From NCBI RefSeq assembly GCF_030295325.1, contig NZ_AP027059.1, positions 992,001-1,056,000 of the forward strand: DNA of 64,000 nucleotides, given 5' to 3'. The position numbers and the translations under genes were made by a program. Below the pieces are notes generated by a model. That model did no database searches and was not told the origin of the DNA. It was given only the letters and a program-made list of their open reading frames with translations. Below, piece after piece: positions 54,478 to 64,000 of this stretch. This stretch comes from Haliovirga abyssi. GTDB lineage: Bacteria > Fusobacteriota > Fusobacteriia > Fusobacteriales > Haliovirgaceae. The first letter of the stretch is position 1. Every line of letters starts with the position of its first letter.

Positions 54478-57036
54478 ATGAAAAAAAAGCTCCAACTAGA
54501 TTCACTTTTATTTAGGTTGTTGTCGTCAGTAAATTTAATTATAGTAATAATGGCAGTATCTATTATTATGTTATTTTTACAAACAGTTTTTTATCAACAA
54601 GAGAAAAATTTACAAAAAGAAACAGATAATTTAACAAATGGAGTAAAAATAGCATACAAAACAATAGAAAACAATTTAGAAAAAAATGTTATGTTAGCCT
54701 CACAAGCACAAGAAACATTAAGATTATTAAGAGATGGCACAGTTTTAAAAAATACATTCCCGCATTATAATAAAGAAAAAGGGACTTATTCATATACATA
54801 CAAAAATATAAAAGAAGGAAACTCAAAAATTTATTTAATTAGAATGTTATCTTTTTTAAAAAATGAATTATACCAAACTCATTCTAAAGAAGATTTAAAT
54901 ACAATTTTATCTTTTGTAAATACAAATGGAGATGTTGAAGCTGAAATAAGAAATAGCTATTTAGGAATAGATTATTCATTAAAGGATAATAAAACATTTT
55001 TAAAAAGTTTTTTACTGAAAAGTAGAGAAAAATATTCAAATAAAAGAATGAATTTAACAGGGATAGATTATATAAAATCTCAAAATAGGTTTGTGATGCG
55101 TTCTGGAGCATTAATTGGAATAAACTATTATCATTCAGATATTTTAGGATTAGTTATAAGCAATGTTATAAATTATGATTTTTTAGAAGATATAAGGAAT
55201 AGAGTCGCAAGTAAAAATAATTTCAAATTATTTATATTAAAAGATAATAAATATCTTTTTGGGGATTTTAATTTAAAGAAAGGATATGCTATTCTTTCAC
55301 AGGATGAAGTTAAAGAGCATAAAAAAAATCCTCAACAAAATTTATTGGAAAATAAAATAATAGAAAAAAATAAATATGAAATAGGATATACTCCGCTATT
55401 TAATATTTCAGGAGATACAATTGGATTTATAGGAGTTGCAGTATCAAAAGAATCAATAATAGACTCTAAAATGAGGATTTTGAATTATATTATTGGATTA
55501 GGAATTATTTTTATAATAGTGACTTCATTAATTTTAGGAGCTTATATATATAAAATGATAAATCCGTTAATAGAAATGGCAGATATTTCTCAAAAAATTG
55601 CAAAAGGGGATTTTTCAAAAAGAATTAATATTAGAAATCTTAAAGGCGAGATAAAAATTTTGGGGAAATCCTATAATACAATGGTAGAACATCTTAATAT
55701 TGCAATATTAAAATTAGAAGAACAAAATAAAAAGATTTTAGATACTGTGAAAAAATTAAAAGTAATAGAAAAAACATCTTCATTAATACATATAGAAAAA
55801 GATTTTTTTAAAGCTTTATATTATTTAACGACTACTTTAACTTCTGAAATTGGTCTTAGTTATAGTAGGGCAATTTATTTAGAATACAATGAAAATAAAA
55901 ATGAATTTGTAGGAAAATTTTCATCGCTAAGTTTAAAACTTATTAATGAAGAATACAATAAAAAGATAGATGATGTAGATGAATTAATTTCTCAAGTTAA
56001 AAAAATGCCTAAAATAACAAATGATATGTTAGATGAAATAGCCAAATTTATAAAGATACCTTTTAATGAAAACAATTTAATAACACAGGCAATAAAGAGC
56101 AAAGAGATAGTTTATTTTAATGATAAAGCAGAAGCTCATAATCTGGGCTCAGATTTTATAAACACATTAGGAATAGAAAGATTTGCATTAGTTCCAATAG
56201 CTTATGAAAATAATATTTATGGAATTATTATAGTAGATAATTTTTCTAATGATAGATTAATAGAAAAAGATGATATTGATATATTAAAAATATTTATTAA
56301 TACAATATCTATATATTTAGAAAAACAAAAACTTGAAAAAATGAGTTTGAAAAATGAGAGAGTTTATGCAATAGGGAAATTAGCAAGCTCTATAGTACAT
56401 GAAATAAGGACGCCACTGGTTGGCATAAAAGGCTTTGCAGATATAATATTGAAAAAGTATAAAGGTGATACAAAAATAGAATATTATATGAATATAATAA
56501 AAAGTGAAGTTACACGATTAGATGAGTTATCAACAATGTTATTAGATTATTCTAAAAATAAAAAATATATATTTACTAAAAATAACTTAAAAGTTGTATT
56601 AGAGGAATCAATTTTAAATTTTAAAAAAGTAATAAAAAGTAATAATATAAAATTAGAATTAGATATTAGTAAAGATATTATATTTAATTTTGATAGAAAT
56701 AGATTAAAACAAGTTTTTTTAAATTTAATAAAAAATAGTATAGAAGCTATTGCAGGAAATGATGGAATAATTAAAATAAAAACTAAAAAACTTGGAAAAA
56801 TAGTTGAAGTAACATTTGAGGATAATGGAGTAGGAATTCCAGCTGAAAAGTTAGAAAGAATTTTTGAACCATTTGTAACAAATAAGGTACAAGGAACAGG
56901 TCTTGGATTAGCAATAGTATCAGATATAGTACAATCACATAATGGAAAAATAACAATTGAATCTGAAGAAGGAAAAGGAACAAAATTTATATTAATTTTT
57001 GAAATATACGAAGGAGGTAACAATAATAATGGATAA
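54478..57036 (+). CDS. Membrane sensor histidine kinase (sensor-HAMP-GAF-HisKA-HATPase)
   Basis: A transmembrane kinase of 852 residues. TM1 is about 14-36. A large extracytoplasmic sensor (about 37-335) of Cache-like size contains the long-helix start typical of chemosensors. TM2 is about 336-358. HAMP (about 360-412: [23 protein letters not shown]), a GAF-type region (about 440-620) and HisKA (IVHEIRTPL, phosphoacceptor H641) follow. HATPase has N-box [11 protein letters not shown]1 DNGVGIP and G2 GTGLGLAIV. No response regulator gene is adjacent, so the partner is elsewhere. It overlaps ileS by eight bases, an unusual pairing of signalling with an essential synthetase. Confidence 0.92.
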   Translation: MKKKLQLDSLLFRLLSSVNLIIVIMAVSIIMLFLQTVFYQQEKNLQKETDNLTNGVKIAYKTIENNLEKNVMLASQAQETLRLLRDGTVLKNTFPHYNKEKGTYSYTYKNIKEGNSKIYLIRMLSFLKNELYQTHSKEDLNTILSFVNTNGDVEAEIRNSYLGIDYSLKDNKTFLKSFLLKSREKYSNKRMNLTGIDYIKSQNRFVMRSGALIGINYYHSDILGLVISNVINYDFLEDIRNRVASKNNFKLFILKDNKYLFGDFNLKKGYAILSQDEVKEHKKNPQQNLLENKIIEKNKYEIGYTPLFNISGDTIGFIGVAVSKESIIDSKMRILNYIIGLGIIFIIVTSLILGAYIYKMINPLIEMADISQKIAKGDFSKRINIRNLKGEIKILGKSYNTMVEHLNIAILKLEEQNKKILDTVKKLKVIEKTSSLIHIEKDFFKALYYLTTTLTSEIGLSYSRAIYLEYNENKNEFVGKFSSLSLKLINEEYNKKIDDVDELISQVKKMPKITNDMLDEIAKFIKIPFNENNLITQAIKSKEIVYFNDKAEAHNLGSDFINTLGIERFALVPIAYENNIYGIIIVDNFSNDRLIEKDDIDILKIFINTISIYLEKQKLEKMSLKNERVYAIGKLASSIVHEIRTPLVGIKGFADIILKKYKGDTKIEYYMNIIKSEVTRLDELSTMLLDYSKNKKYIFTKNNLKVVLEESILNFKKVIKSNNIKLELDISKDIIFNFDRNRLKQVFLNLIKNSIEAIAGNDGIIKIKTKKLGKIVEVTFEDNGVGIPAEKLERIFEPFVTNKVQGTGLGLAIVSDIVQSHNGKITIESEEGKGTKFILIFEIYEGGNNNNG

Positions 57037-59830
57037 AAAAGATTATGGAAGTACACTAAATTTGCCGAAAACAGGATTTAAAATGAAAGCAAATTTACCT
57101 CATAAAGAGCCGGAGATATTAAAGTATTGGGAGAATGAAAAAATTTATGAAAAAAGTTTAGAAGGTAAGGAATTGGAATTCATATTACACGATGGGCCTC
57201 CATATGCTAATGGGAATATTCATATAGGTCATGCACTAAATAAAATTTTAAAAGATATTATTTTGAAATATAAAAGATTAAGAGGATATAAAGCTCCATA
57301 TGTTCCTGGATGGGATACTCATGGATTGCCAATAGAATTACAAGTAACTAAAAAATTAGGGTCAAAAGTAAAAGATATGTCAGAATTAGAAATAAGAGAT
57401 AAATGTAAAGATCACGCTCTTAAATTTGTAGATAAACAAAAAGAAGATTTCAAAAGATTAGGAGTGTTAGGAGAATGGGATGATCCATATTTAACTTTAA
57501 ATCCTAAATTTGAAGCAAAACAATTAGAGGTATTTGCTGATCTATATGAAAATAATTATATATTTAAAGGATTAAAACCTATACATTGGTGTCCTAGTTG
57601 TCAAACAGCATTAGCAGAAGCGGAGATAGAATATCAAGATATTGGTTCTCCATCTATTTATGTAAAATTTGAAGTAAAAGATGATTTAAACAGCAAATTT
57701 AATTTAGGATTATCAGAAGATGAAAAAGTATCAGTAGTTATATGGACTACAACTCCTTGGACATTACCAGGTAATATTGCAATATCGATACATCCTAGAT
57801 TTGAATATGTTTTTGTAAAAACTTCAAAAGGTATTTTAATATTAGCAAAAGGTATGTTAGAACAATCAATGGCAGAAATGGAAATAAGCGACTATGAAAT
57901 TATAAAAGAGGTAATTGGAAGTGAACTGGAATATGTAAAATGTGCACATCCATTTTTAGGAAGAGACTCTTTAGTAATATTAGGAGAACATGTAACATTA
58001 GAAGCTGGTACAGGTTGTGTACATACTGCTCCTGGACATGGACAAGATGATTATGTAGTTGGTACGAAATATAAATTGCCAATAATATCACCTATAACAA
58101 ATAAAGGAGTTTTAACTGAAGATGCTGGAGAATTTGCAGGGCTTTATTATTCAAAAGCAAATGTGGCAATAATAGAGCATTTAGAAAAAACAGGGCATTT
58201 ATTAAAAACAAAAGAGATTGAACATTCATATCCACATTGTTGGAGATGTAAAAATCCTGTAATATTTAGGGCAACAGAACAATGGTTTGTAAAAGTTGAA
58301 GATAGTGATTTAAGAGAAAAAGCTTTAAAAGCTTTAGATGATGTAGAATTTATCCCAGAATGGGGAAGAAATAGAATTACTTCAATGGTAGAAGGAAGAC
58401 CTGACTGGTGTATCTCAAGACAAAGAATTTGGGGAGTTCCAATTCCAGCATTTTATTGCGAATCTTGTAATGAAGAGATTGTATCAAAAGAAACAGTCTT
58501 AAAAGTAGCTGAAAAAGTAAAAGAAGAGGGAACTAATGCTTGGATAAAATATACTCCTGAAGAACTATTAGGAGATTTAGCTAAATGTCCTAAATGTGGT
58601 GGAACACATTTGAGAAAAGAGAGCAATATTATGGATGTTTGGTTTGATTCTGGATCAAGTCATAGAGCGGTATTAGAAGTTAGAGATAATTTAAAATGGC
58701 CTGCTGATCTATATTTAGAAGGAAGTGACCAACATAGAGGATGGTTCCAAACTTCATTATTGACTTCTGTTGGGACAAAAGGCGCTGCACCATATAAAAA
58801 AGTTCTTACTCATGGATTTGTAAACGATGGAAAAGGGCTGAAAATGAGTAAATCAACAGGTAATGTTGTTGCACCACAGGAAATAATTAATAAATATGGC
58901 TCTGATATATTGAGATTATGGTGTGCTTCAGTTGATTATAGAGATGATGTTAGAATCTCTGATAATATATTAAAACAAATGGCAGAATCTTATAGAAGAA
59001 TTAGAAATACTGCAAGATATATTTTAGGAAATATTAATGATTTTGAGCCTAGTACAGATAAAGTTGAATATTCTAATATGCCAGAAATCGATAAATGGGC
59101 ATTGAATAAACTTGAAAGATTAAAAAGAAAAGTTACAGAAAATTATGAAAAATATGAATTTTATAATTTATTTTATGACATTCATTATTTTGCATCAGTA
59201 TATATGAGCTCGTTCTATTTAGATATATTAAAAGATAGATTGTATGTATCATCTAAAAATTCAGAAGCAAGAAGAGCAGCTCAAACAGTGATGTTTGAAA
59301 TATTAACTACATTAACTAAATTGATTTCTCCTGTATTAACATTTACAGCAGAAGAAATCTGGAAAATATTGCCAGAAAATCTTAAAGAAAAAGAGAGTAT
59401 ATTACTTGAAGATTGGATTACAGAAAATGATATATATTTAAATGATGAACTAGATGAAAAATGGGAAAAATTAATAGAATTAAGAGGAAGTGTAAATAAA
59501 GTATTAGAAGCAGCAAGAAGAGATAAAGTAATAGGACATTCACTTAATGCAGAAGTTATACTATATAGTGATGATGAAAAATATAAAGAACTTCTAAAAG
59601 AAAATTATGATAGATTAGAAGATATATTTATAGTTTCAAAGGTTACTATAGTAGAATCAAAAATTGAAGGAATGACAAAAACAGAAGAAATAGAAAATTT
59701 ATATGTTAAAGCAGATAAAGCCCCAGGAGAGAAATGTGAAAGATGTTGGAAATATTCTGAAGAATTAGGAAAAGATGAAGAACATCCAACGTTATGTCCA
59801 AGATGTACAGATGTTATTAATGAAGGGTAA
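57029..59830 (+). CDS. ileS: Isoleucyl-tRNA synthetase
   Basis: Charges tRNA-Ile and edits misactivated valine. Class I signature HIGH at residues 65-68 ([10 protein letters not shown]) and KMSKS at 605-609. The CP1 editing domain holds [13 protein letters not shown]-terminal zinc site is CERCWKYSE...CPRC. The 933-residue bacterial-type enzyme is complete. I use the ATG at 57029 with AAGGAGG upstream; the in-frame upstream TTG belongs to the kinase end. The gene is followed by lspA and glyQS. Confidence 0.97.
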   Translation: MDKKDYGSTLNLPKTGFKMKANLPHKEPEILKYWENEKIYEKSLEGKELEFILHDGPPYANGNIHIGHALNKILKDIILKYKRLRGYKAPYVPGWDTHGLPIELQVTKKLGSKVKDMSELEIRDKCKDHALKFVDKQKEDFKRLGVLGEWDDPYLTLNPKFEAKQLEVFADLYENNYIFKGLKPIHWCPSCQTALAEAEIEYQDIGSPSIYVKFEVKDDLNSKFNLGLSEDEKVSVVIWTTTPWTLPGNIAISIHPRFEYVFVKTSKGILILAKGMLEQSMAEMEISDYEIIKEVIGSELEYVKCAHPFLGRDSLVILGEHVTLEAGTGCVHTAPGHGQDDYVVGTKYKLPIISPITNKGVLTEDAGEFAGLYYSKANVAIIEHLEKTGHLLKTKEIEHSYPHCWRCKNPVIFRATEQWFVKVEDSDLREKALKALDDVEFIPEWGRNRITSMVEGRPDWCISRQRIWGVPIPAFYCESCNEEIVSKETVLKVAEKVKEEGTNAWIKYTPEELLGDLAKCPKCGGTHLRKESNIMDVWFDSGSSHRAVLEVRDNLKWPADLYLEGSDQHRGWFQTSLLTSVGTKGAAPYKKVLTHGFVNDGKGLKMSKSTGNVVAPQEIINKYGSDILRLWCASVDYRDDVRISDNILKQMAESYRRIRNTARYILGNINDFEPSTDKVEYSNMPEIDKWALNKLERLKRKVTENYEKYEFYNLFYDIHYFASVYMSSFYLDILKDRLYVSSKNSEARRAAQTVMFEILTTLTKLISPVLTFTAEEIWKILPENLKEKESILLEDWITENDIYLNDELDEKWEKLIELRGSVNKVLEAARRDKVIGHSLNAEVILYSDDEKYKELLKENYDRLEDIFIVSKVTIVESKIEGMTKTEEIENLYVKADKAPGEKCERCWKYSEELGKDEEHPTLCPRCTDVINEG

Positions 59831-59858
59831 TTCATTAGACAGGTAAAATTGTTTTTAG

Positions 59859-59888
59859 AGTAAGGGCAATTCATGAATTGCCCCTACT
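59859..59888. repeat. REP-like palindrome GGGCAATTCATGAATTGCCC
   Basis: A perfect 20-base palindrome at 59864-59883, extended by AGTA...TACT with one mismatch. On the minus strand it reads GTAGGGGCAATT, the GTAG foot typical of REP hairpins. A partial copy (AAGGGTAATTCAT) includes the ileS stop codon at about 59824. No T-tract follows. The rest of the 59831-59949 gap has no gene. Confidence 0.7.
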
Positions 59889-59949
59889 TGAGATAATGCA
59901 ATTAATAGAATAGAATTAATTAAAAAATATAAAATATAGAAGGTGAAAA

Positions 59950-60420
59950 ATGATTGTAAATGTTATTTTTATAATTTTAGCAGTATTATTAGATCAAATT
60001 ACAAAATTTTTTGTTTTAACAAAAATGAAACCTGGAGAGTCTATTCCGATTATTAAAAATTTTTTTCACATAACATTTGTACAAAATAAAGGAGTAGCTT
60101 TTGGAATGCTTTATGGACATGTAGGGGTTTTGGTTTTTGTTGGATTAATTGCAATTGTTGGAATTATATTATATTTTCATAAAAAAGGTGAAGAATATTC
60201 TATACTTTCAAGGATAGGTTTTATATTCATAATGAGTGGAGCTATTGGGAATTTTATAGATAGAGTATTTAGAGGCTTTGTAATAGATTTTATTGATTTT
60301 AGAGGTATATGGGTCTATATATTTAATTTAGCAGATGTATGGATAAATATTGGAGTATTTTTTATATTAATAGAATATTTTTTCGAAAAAGAAAAAGCAG
60401 AGAAGGAGGAAAGTAAATGA
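59950..60420 (+). CDS. lspA: Prolipoprotein signal peptidase II
   Basis: LspA cleaves signal peptides of lipoproteins in the inner membrane after lipid attachment. Four membrane helices are visible in 156 residues. The conserved segments are LDQITKFFV near residue 14, QNKGVAFGM near 48, and the catalytic aspartates in [16 protein letters not shown] and [17 protein letters not shown] precedes the ATG. glyQ overlaps its stop by four bases. The substrate pool includes the lipoprotein gene at 52105. Confidence 0.95.
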   Translation: MIVNVIFIILAVLLDQITKFFVLTKMKPGESIPIIKNFFHITFVQNKGVAFGMLYGHVGVLVFVGLIAIVGIILYFHKKGEEYSILSRIGFIFIMSGAIGNFIDRVFRGFVIDFIDFRGIWVYIFNLADVWINIGVFFILIEYFFEKEKAEKEESK

Positions 60421-61289
60421 CTTTTCAAGAAATGATACTTGCTCTTCAAAAATATTGGAATAGCCAAGGATGTATAATTGGGAATCCATATGATATAGAA
60501 ACAGGAGCAGGAACTTTTAATCCAAATACATTTTTAATGTCACTTGGACCAGAACCATGGAATGCAGCATATGTAGAACCTTCACGTAGACCAAAAGATG
60601 GAAGATATGGTGAAAATCCAAATAGGGTTTATCAACATCATCAATTTCAAGTAATAATGAAGCCGTCGCCAGATAATATTCAAGATTTATATTTAGAAAG
60701 TTTAAGAGTATTAGGGATTGTTCCAGAAGAACATGATATTAGATTTGTGGAAGATGACTGGGAATCGCCAACATTAGGAGCTTGGGGACTTGGATGGGAA
60801 GTATGGTTAGATGGAATGGAAATAACTCAATTTACATATTTTCAACAAGTTGGAGGATTAGAATTAGATTTAATTCCAGTAGAAATTACATACGGTTTAG
60901 AAAGGCTAGCTTTATATATTCAAGAAAAAGATAGTGTTTATGATCTTTTGTGGACAGACAATGTGAAATATGGAGATATGAGATTTCAAAGTGAACTTGA
61001 ATTTTCAAGATATAGTTTTGAAGTTGCAACTTTAGAATCACATTTTAAATGGTTTGATATGTATGAAGAGGAAGCTTTAAAATGTTTAGATAATAGTTTA
61101 GTATTACCAGCATATGATTATGTTTTAAAATGTTCGCATGCTTTTAACGTGCTAGACTCGAGAGGGGCAATTAGTACAACTGAAAGAATGAGCTATATTC
61201 TAAAAGTTAGAAATTTAGCAAAAAGATGTGCTGAAATTTTTGTAGAAGAAAGGGAAAAATTAGGTCATCCTCTTTTAGGAACGGATTAA
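60417..61289 (+). CDS. glyQ: Glycyl-tRNA synthetase alpha subunit
   Basis: The alpha chain carries the class II catalytic core of the heterotetrameric (alpha2beta2) glycyl-tRNA synthetase. The signature [29 protein letters not shown] is at the start and [18 protein letters not shown] is the motif 2 region, with [14 protein letters not shown] near 160. The length is 290 residues. The last codons and the TAA lie inside the left end of a dispersed repeat (61277-61342), so the final GTD residues come from it. glyS follows 90 bases on. Confidence 0.97.
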   Translation: MTFQEMILALQKYWNSQGCIIGNPYDIETGAGTFNPNTFLMSLGPEPWNAAYVEPSRRPKDGRYGENPNRVYQHHQFQVIMKPSPDNIQDLYLESLRVLGIVPEEHDIRFVEDDWESPTLGAWGLGWEVWLDGMEITQFTYFQQVGGLELDLIPVEITYGLERLALYIQEKDSVYDLLWTDNVKYGDMRFQSELEFSRYSFEVATLESHFKWFDMYEEEALKCLDNSLVLPAYDYVLKCSHAFNVLDSRGAISTTERMSYILKVRNLAKRCAEIFVEEREKLGHPLLGTD

Positions 61290-61342
61290 AAATAACCTTA
61301 TAATTTTATTAGAAATATAAGAACTTATTTTTTAAACGTTCT
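61277..61342. repeat. Third copy of the 56 bp palindromic repeat
   Basis: Begins AGGAACGGATTAAAAATAACC and ends ACTTATTTTTTAAACGTTCT, matching the tandem copies at 31945-32057 with a longer centre (66 bp). The arms are mutually complementary (GAACG/CGTTC plus A/T runs). It includes the glyQ stop codon and most of the glyQ-glyS gap. Confidence 0.8.
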
Positions 61343-61379
61343 AAAAAAATAGTAATTGCCATGAAAGGAGAGAAAACAG

Positions 61380-63449
61380 TTGGAAATTTTATTAGAAATT
61401 GGAGTGGAAGAATTACCAGCAAGATTTTTACAACCAGCATTAAAAAATTTAAAAAATATATTGCAAAAAGATTTAAAAAATTCAAGAATAAAATTTGAAG
61501 AGATATTAACATATGGAACGCCAAGAAGATTAATTTTAAATGTAAAAGGTGTTTCTGATATGCAAGAAGATTTAAGTGGAACAAGTATAGGACCGTCAAA
61601 AAAAGTTGCATATGATAATTTAGGTGAACCAACAAAAGCAGCAATTGGATTTGCTAAATCACAAGGAATAGATATAATTGATTTACAAATTGTAAAAACT
61701 GAAAAAGGTGAATATATTGCAGCTCAAAAATTTGAAAAAGGAAAAAGTACATTAGAGCTTTTACCAGAAATACTAAAAAATACAATACTTAATTTGAATT
61801 TTTCAAAATCTATGAGATGGGGAGAAAAAAAATTAAAATTTGCCAGACCTTTAAGATGGATATTGGCATTAGCTGATTCAAAGCTTATAAATTTTGAAAT
61901 TGAAAATATAAAAACTGAAAAACTAAGTTATGGTCATAGATTTTTTGGAGCAAAATCTTTTGAAGTGGAAGATATACAAGATTATTTTAACAAATTAGAA
62001 GAAAATTATGTTATTTATGATATAGAAAAAAGAAAAAACAAAATTTTAGAAAGTATAAAAGATAAATGTTCTACTGTAGGAGAAAAAGTTTTAATTGATG
62101 ATGAACTATTAAATGAAGTTACAAATTTAATAGAATATCCATATCCAATAATAGGAACATTTAATGCAGAATTTTTAGAAGTTCCACAAGAAGTTTTGAT
62201 TATAACAATGCAAACTCATCAAAGATATTTTCCTGTATTGGATAATGAAGGGAAATTATTACCTAAGTTTGTATTAATTCGTAATGGAATAGAAAATTCT
62301 GAGAATGTAAAAAAAGGTAATGAAAAAGTTTTAAGTGCAAGATTGTCTGATGCGAGATTTTTCTATTATGAAGACTTGAAAAAATCATTAGATGAAAATG
62401 TAGAGAAATTAAAAACAGTTGTTTTTCAAAAAGATTTAGGAACAATTTATGATAAAATAGAAAGAACTGAAGAGATAGCAGAACAACTGATAAAAGCATT
62501 AAATATTGATGATAAAAAAAGTGATATATTAAGAACTATTCATTTAGCAAAATCTGATTTAGTTACTAATATGATTTCTGAAAAAGAATATACAAAACTT
62601 CAGGGATTTATGGGAATGAAATATGCAGAGAAAGCTGGAGAAAAAGATACAGTAGCGAAAGGTATATTTGAGCATTATTTACCAAGATATCAAGGAGATA
62701 TTCTTCCTGAAACTACTGAAGGAATTATTGCATCTATTTCAGATAAGATTGATACAATAGTTGGGTGCTTTGGAGTAGGTCTTATACCAAGTGGATCACA
62801 AGATCCTTATGCATTAAGAAGAGCAGCACTGGGGATTGTAAACATAATATTAAATAGCAATTTGAATATCTCTATTTTAGATATTATAAATACTTCTTTA
62901 AATATATATGAAGAGAAAAATATATTAAAATCAGATAAAAAAGAGATTTTTGAAAATTTAAAAGGATTTTTTAAAAATAGAGTTATAAATGTACTAGTAG
63001 ATATGGGATATAGAAAGGATATTGTCACATCAGTTGTAGAAATTGATTTTGATAATATTTATGAAACAAAAGAAAAAATAGAAGTTTTAACGAAAGTTTC
63101 AAAAGAAGAGGATTTTGAAGATATAGTTCTTTTGATAAAAAGAGTTAAAAATATATTAAAAGATTTTAAAATTGTAGATATTTCAACTGAACTTTTTGAA
63201 AAAGAAGAAGAAAAGGAGTTATATGATTTCGCAATATCTTTAGAAGAGAGAAATAGAACAAATTTAATAGATAAAAATTATGAAAAATATTTTATGGATA
63301 TTCTTTCTGGGAAAAATATAATAAACAATTATTTTGATAATGTAATGGTTATGGATAAAAAAGAAGATATAAAAAACAATAGAATATCATTGTTAAAAAA
63401 ATTAGATGATTTGTTTAGTAAAGTTGCACAAATTAAAGATATAAATTAA
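61380..63449 (+). CDS. glyS: Glycyl-tRNA synthetase beta subunit
   Basis: The beta chain binds tRNA-Gly. The N-terminus LLEIGVEELPARFLQPAL and the segments YGTPRRLIL, SMRWGEKKLKFARPLRWI, THQRYFPV and SARLSDARFFYYED are family hallmarks. An HD-like domain and an anticodon-binding C-terminus follow. The length is 689 residues. Start TTG after AAAGGAGA. It ends the tex-to-glyS run and is followed by a terminator. Confidence 0.97.
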   Translation: MEILLEIGVEELPARFLQPALKNLKNILQKDLKNSRIKFEEILTYGTPRRLILNVKGVSDMQEDLSGTSIGPSKKVAYDNLGEPTKAAIGFAKSQGIDIIDLQIVKTEKGEYIAAQKFEKGKSTLELLPEILKNTILNLNFSKSMRWGEKKLKFARPLRWILALADSKLINFEIENIKTEKLSYGHRFFGAKSFEVEDIQDYFNKLEENYVIYDIEKRKNKILESIKDKCSTVGEKVLIDDELLNEVTNLIEYPYPIIGTFNAEFLEVPQEVLIITMQTHQRYFPVLDNEGKLLPKFVLIRNGIENSENVKKGNEKVLSARLSDARFFYYEDLKKSLDENVEKLKTVVFQKDLGTIYDKIERTEEIAEQLIKALNIDDKKSDILRTIHLAKSDLVTNMISEKEYTKLQGFMGMKYAEKAGEKDTVAKGIFEHYLPRYQGDILPETTEGIIASISDKIDTIVGCFGVGLIPSGSQDPYALRRAALGIVNIILNSNLNISILDIINTSLNIYEEKNILKSDKKEIFENLKGFFKNRVINVLVDMGYRKDIVTSVVEIDFDNIYETKEKIEVLTKVSKEEDFEDIVLLIKRVKNILKDFKIVDISTELFEKEEEKELYDFAISLEERNRTNLIDKNYEKYFMDILSGKNIINNYFDNVMVMDKKEDIKNNRISLLKKLDDLFSKVAQIKDIN

Positions 63450-63453
63450 CTAT

Positions 63454-63502
63454 AAAAAGTAGAAACAGAGAAAGCTAAAGTTTTCTCTGTTTTTACTTTT
63501 TG
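63454..63502 (+). terminator. Terminator after glyS
   Basis: AAACAGAGAAA and TTTCTCTGTTT form the core of a 20-base near-perfect stem (63454-63473 with 63482-63501). Confidence 0.9.
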
Positions 63503-63557
63503 TATAAAGATATAAACTTATTATATATAGGCTATAATTAGAAAAGCCCTGATATAC

Positions 63558-63600
63558 TTGTAAAAAACAAGAAATTTTGATATAATATAAGTATCAAAAT
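63558..63600 (+). promoter_or_regulatory. Promoter with overlapping inverted repeats before the UvrD-type helicase gene
   Basis: TTGTAA (63558-63563) and TATAAT (63581-63586) have a 17-base spacer with TGA before the -10. An inverted repeat, ATTTTGATA (63574-63582) and TATCAAAAT (63592-63600), covers the -10 and start site. A second small one, CTTGT...ACAAG, covers the -35. These could be operator sites. Confidence 0.6.
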
Positions 63601-63617
63601 GAAGAGGTGTTTATATA

Positions 63618-64000
63618 ATGAGTATATTGGATGGATTGAATGAAGAGCAACGAATGGCAGCAGAAACATTAGATGGACCTGTTTTGATTTTAGCAGGAGC
63701 AGGAAGTGGAAAAACTAGGACAATAACATATAGAGTTGCACATATGATAAAAGAAAAAAATATATCTCCATATGATATTCTAGCGGTAACATTTACTAAT
63801 AAAGCAGCAAAAGAGATGCGAGAAAGGGTAGAATCTTTAGTTGGAGAAGATTCTGGAAAAATTCAAATTTCGACATTTCATGCTTTTGGTGTGAAATTAC
63901 TTAGAATTTATGGAAAACACGTTGGATATGATAGCAATTTTAATATTTATGATTCTGATGATCAAAAGAGAGTTATAAAAAGTATATTAAAGAAATTAAA
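63618..64000 (+). CDS. UvrD/PcrA/Rep-type DNA helicase (3' end outside window)
   Basis: Superfamily 1A 3'-5' helicase, seen for its first 127 residues. LNEEQRMAA is the Q motif, ILAGAGSGKTRT is Walker A (from about residue 24), VTFTNKAAKEMRERV is motif Ia and STFHAFGVKLLR is motif Ib, all typical of UvrD, PcrA and Rep. GAGGTG precedes the ATG. The frame is still open at the window end. Which of the three it is cannot be told from this part; in low-GC bacteria PcrA is most likely. Confidence 0.93.
   Translation, partial: MSILDGLNEEQRMAAETLDGPVLILAGAGSGKTRTITYRVAHMIKEKNISPYDILAVTFTNKAAKEMRERVESLVGEDSGKIQISTFHAFGVKLLRIYGKHVGYDSNFNIYDSDDQKRVIKSILKKL

Noticed and set aside
56547-57056. 169-codon minus-strand ORF
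   Set aside because: Antisense shadow of the kinase HATPase domain.
1-64000. tRNA, rRNA, CRISPR arrays, phage genes, known riboswitches
   Set aside because: No cloverleaf, rRNA-like block, spaced direct-repeat array, phage structural gene or recognisable riboswitch core was seen; small RNAs without strong features could be missed.

Overview
The window is a very AT-rich stretch of bacterial chromosome with dense, mostly plus-strand genes. It encodes a diderm envelope: Kdo and lipid A enzymes (KdsB, LpxL-like, LpxD), BamA, a Skp/OmpH chaperone, TamB and an MCE/Mla system. Alongside these are genes common in low-GC anaerobes: YlbM/TmcAL, KtrAB, Soj/Spo0J, a two-subunit glycyl-tRNA synthetase and a SpoIIE-type phosphatase. 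Low GC, LPS genes and the ileS-lspA-glyQ-glyS and tamB-bamA-skp-lpxD orders together fit Fusobacteriota best, probably a free-living chemotactic relative. This placement is inference.

Layout. 1-2304: end of a chemotaxis cluster (cheR, partial, then cheY and cheB). 2399-4797: tmcAL and a stand-alone BMP-family binding protein. 4882-7503 (minus): a long recJ, divergent from a SpoIIE-type phosphatase (7648-9204). 9225-11822: bioA, then a GNAT domain fused to a CDF metal transporter. 11961-31858: about 20 kb of closely packed plus-strand genes with no terminator that I can see: ktrB, ktrA, mnmG, rsmG, parA, parB, an HDOD gene, a beta-propeller protein, mlaF, mlaD, tamB, bamA, skp, lpxD, a YjbH-like protein and a small ORF. 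32093-34818: lpxL-like, kdsB and an ornithine-decarboxylase-type gene. 35175-43640: a LysM acid phosphatase, a minus-strand diguanylate cyclase, hslU without an adjacent hslV, smc and a GNAT gene. 43858-51051: a full moxR-DUF58-Bat (aerotolerance-type) operon. 51133-52105 (minus): a lipoprotein gene broken by a 216 bp non-autonomous transposable element. 52310-63449: tex, a sensor kinase, ileS, lspA, glyQ, glyS. 63618 to the end: start of a uvrD/pcrA-type helicase.

How the genes fit together. MlaF and MlaD (lipid transport), TamB, BamA, Skp, LpxD, LpxL and KdsB cover lipid and protein supply to the outer membrane. The MlaD homologue ends in a predicted beta-strand domain with a terminal Phe, suggesting a protein that bridges both membranes. 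ParA, ParB and SMC cover chromosome segregation, and the mnmG-rsmG-parA-parB order is typical of origin-proximal DNA.

The least ordinary content is between genes: the IS4/IS231-type miniature element with exact 10 bp target duplications; a 56 bp palindromic unit present twice in tandem and once more at the glyQ stop codon; a roughly 130 bp intergenic element with two interleaved inverted repeats and a shorter relative 30 kb away; and three GC-richer interspersed motifs. I see no tRNA, rRNA, CRISPR array, prophage or intact transposase gene.
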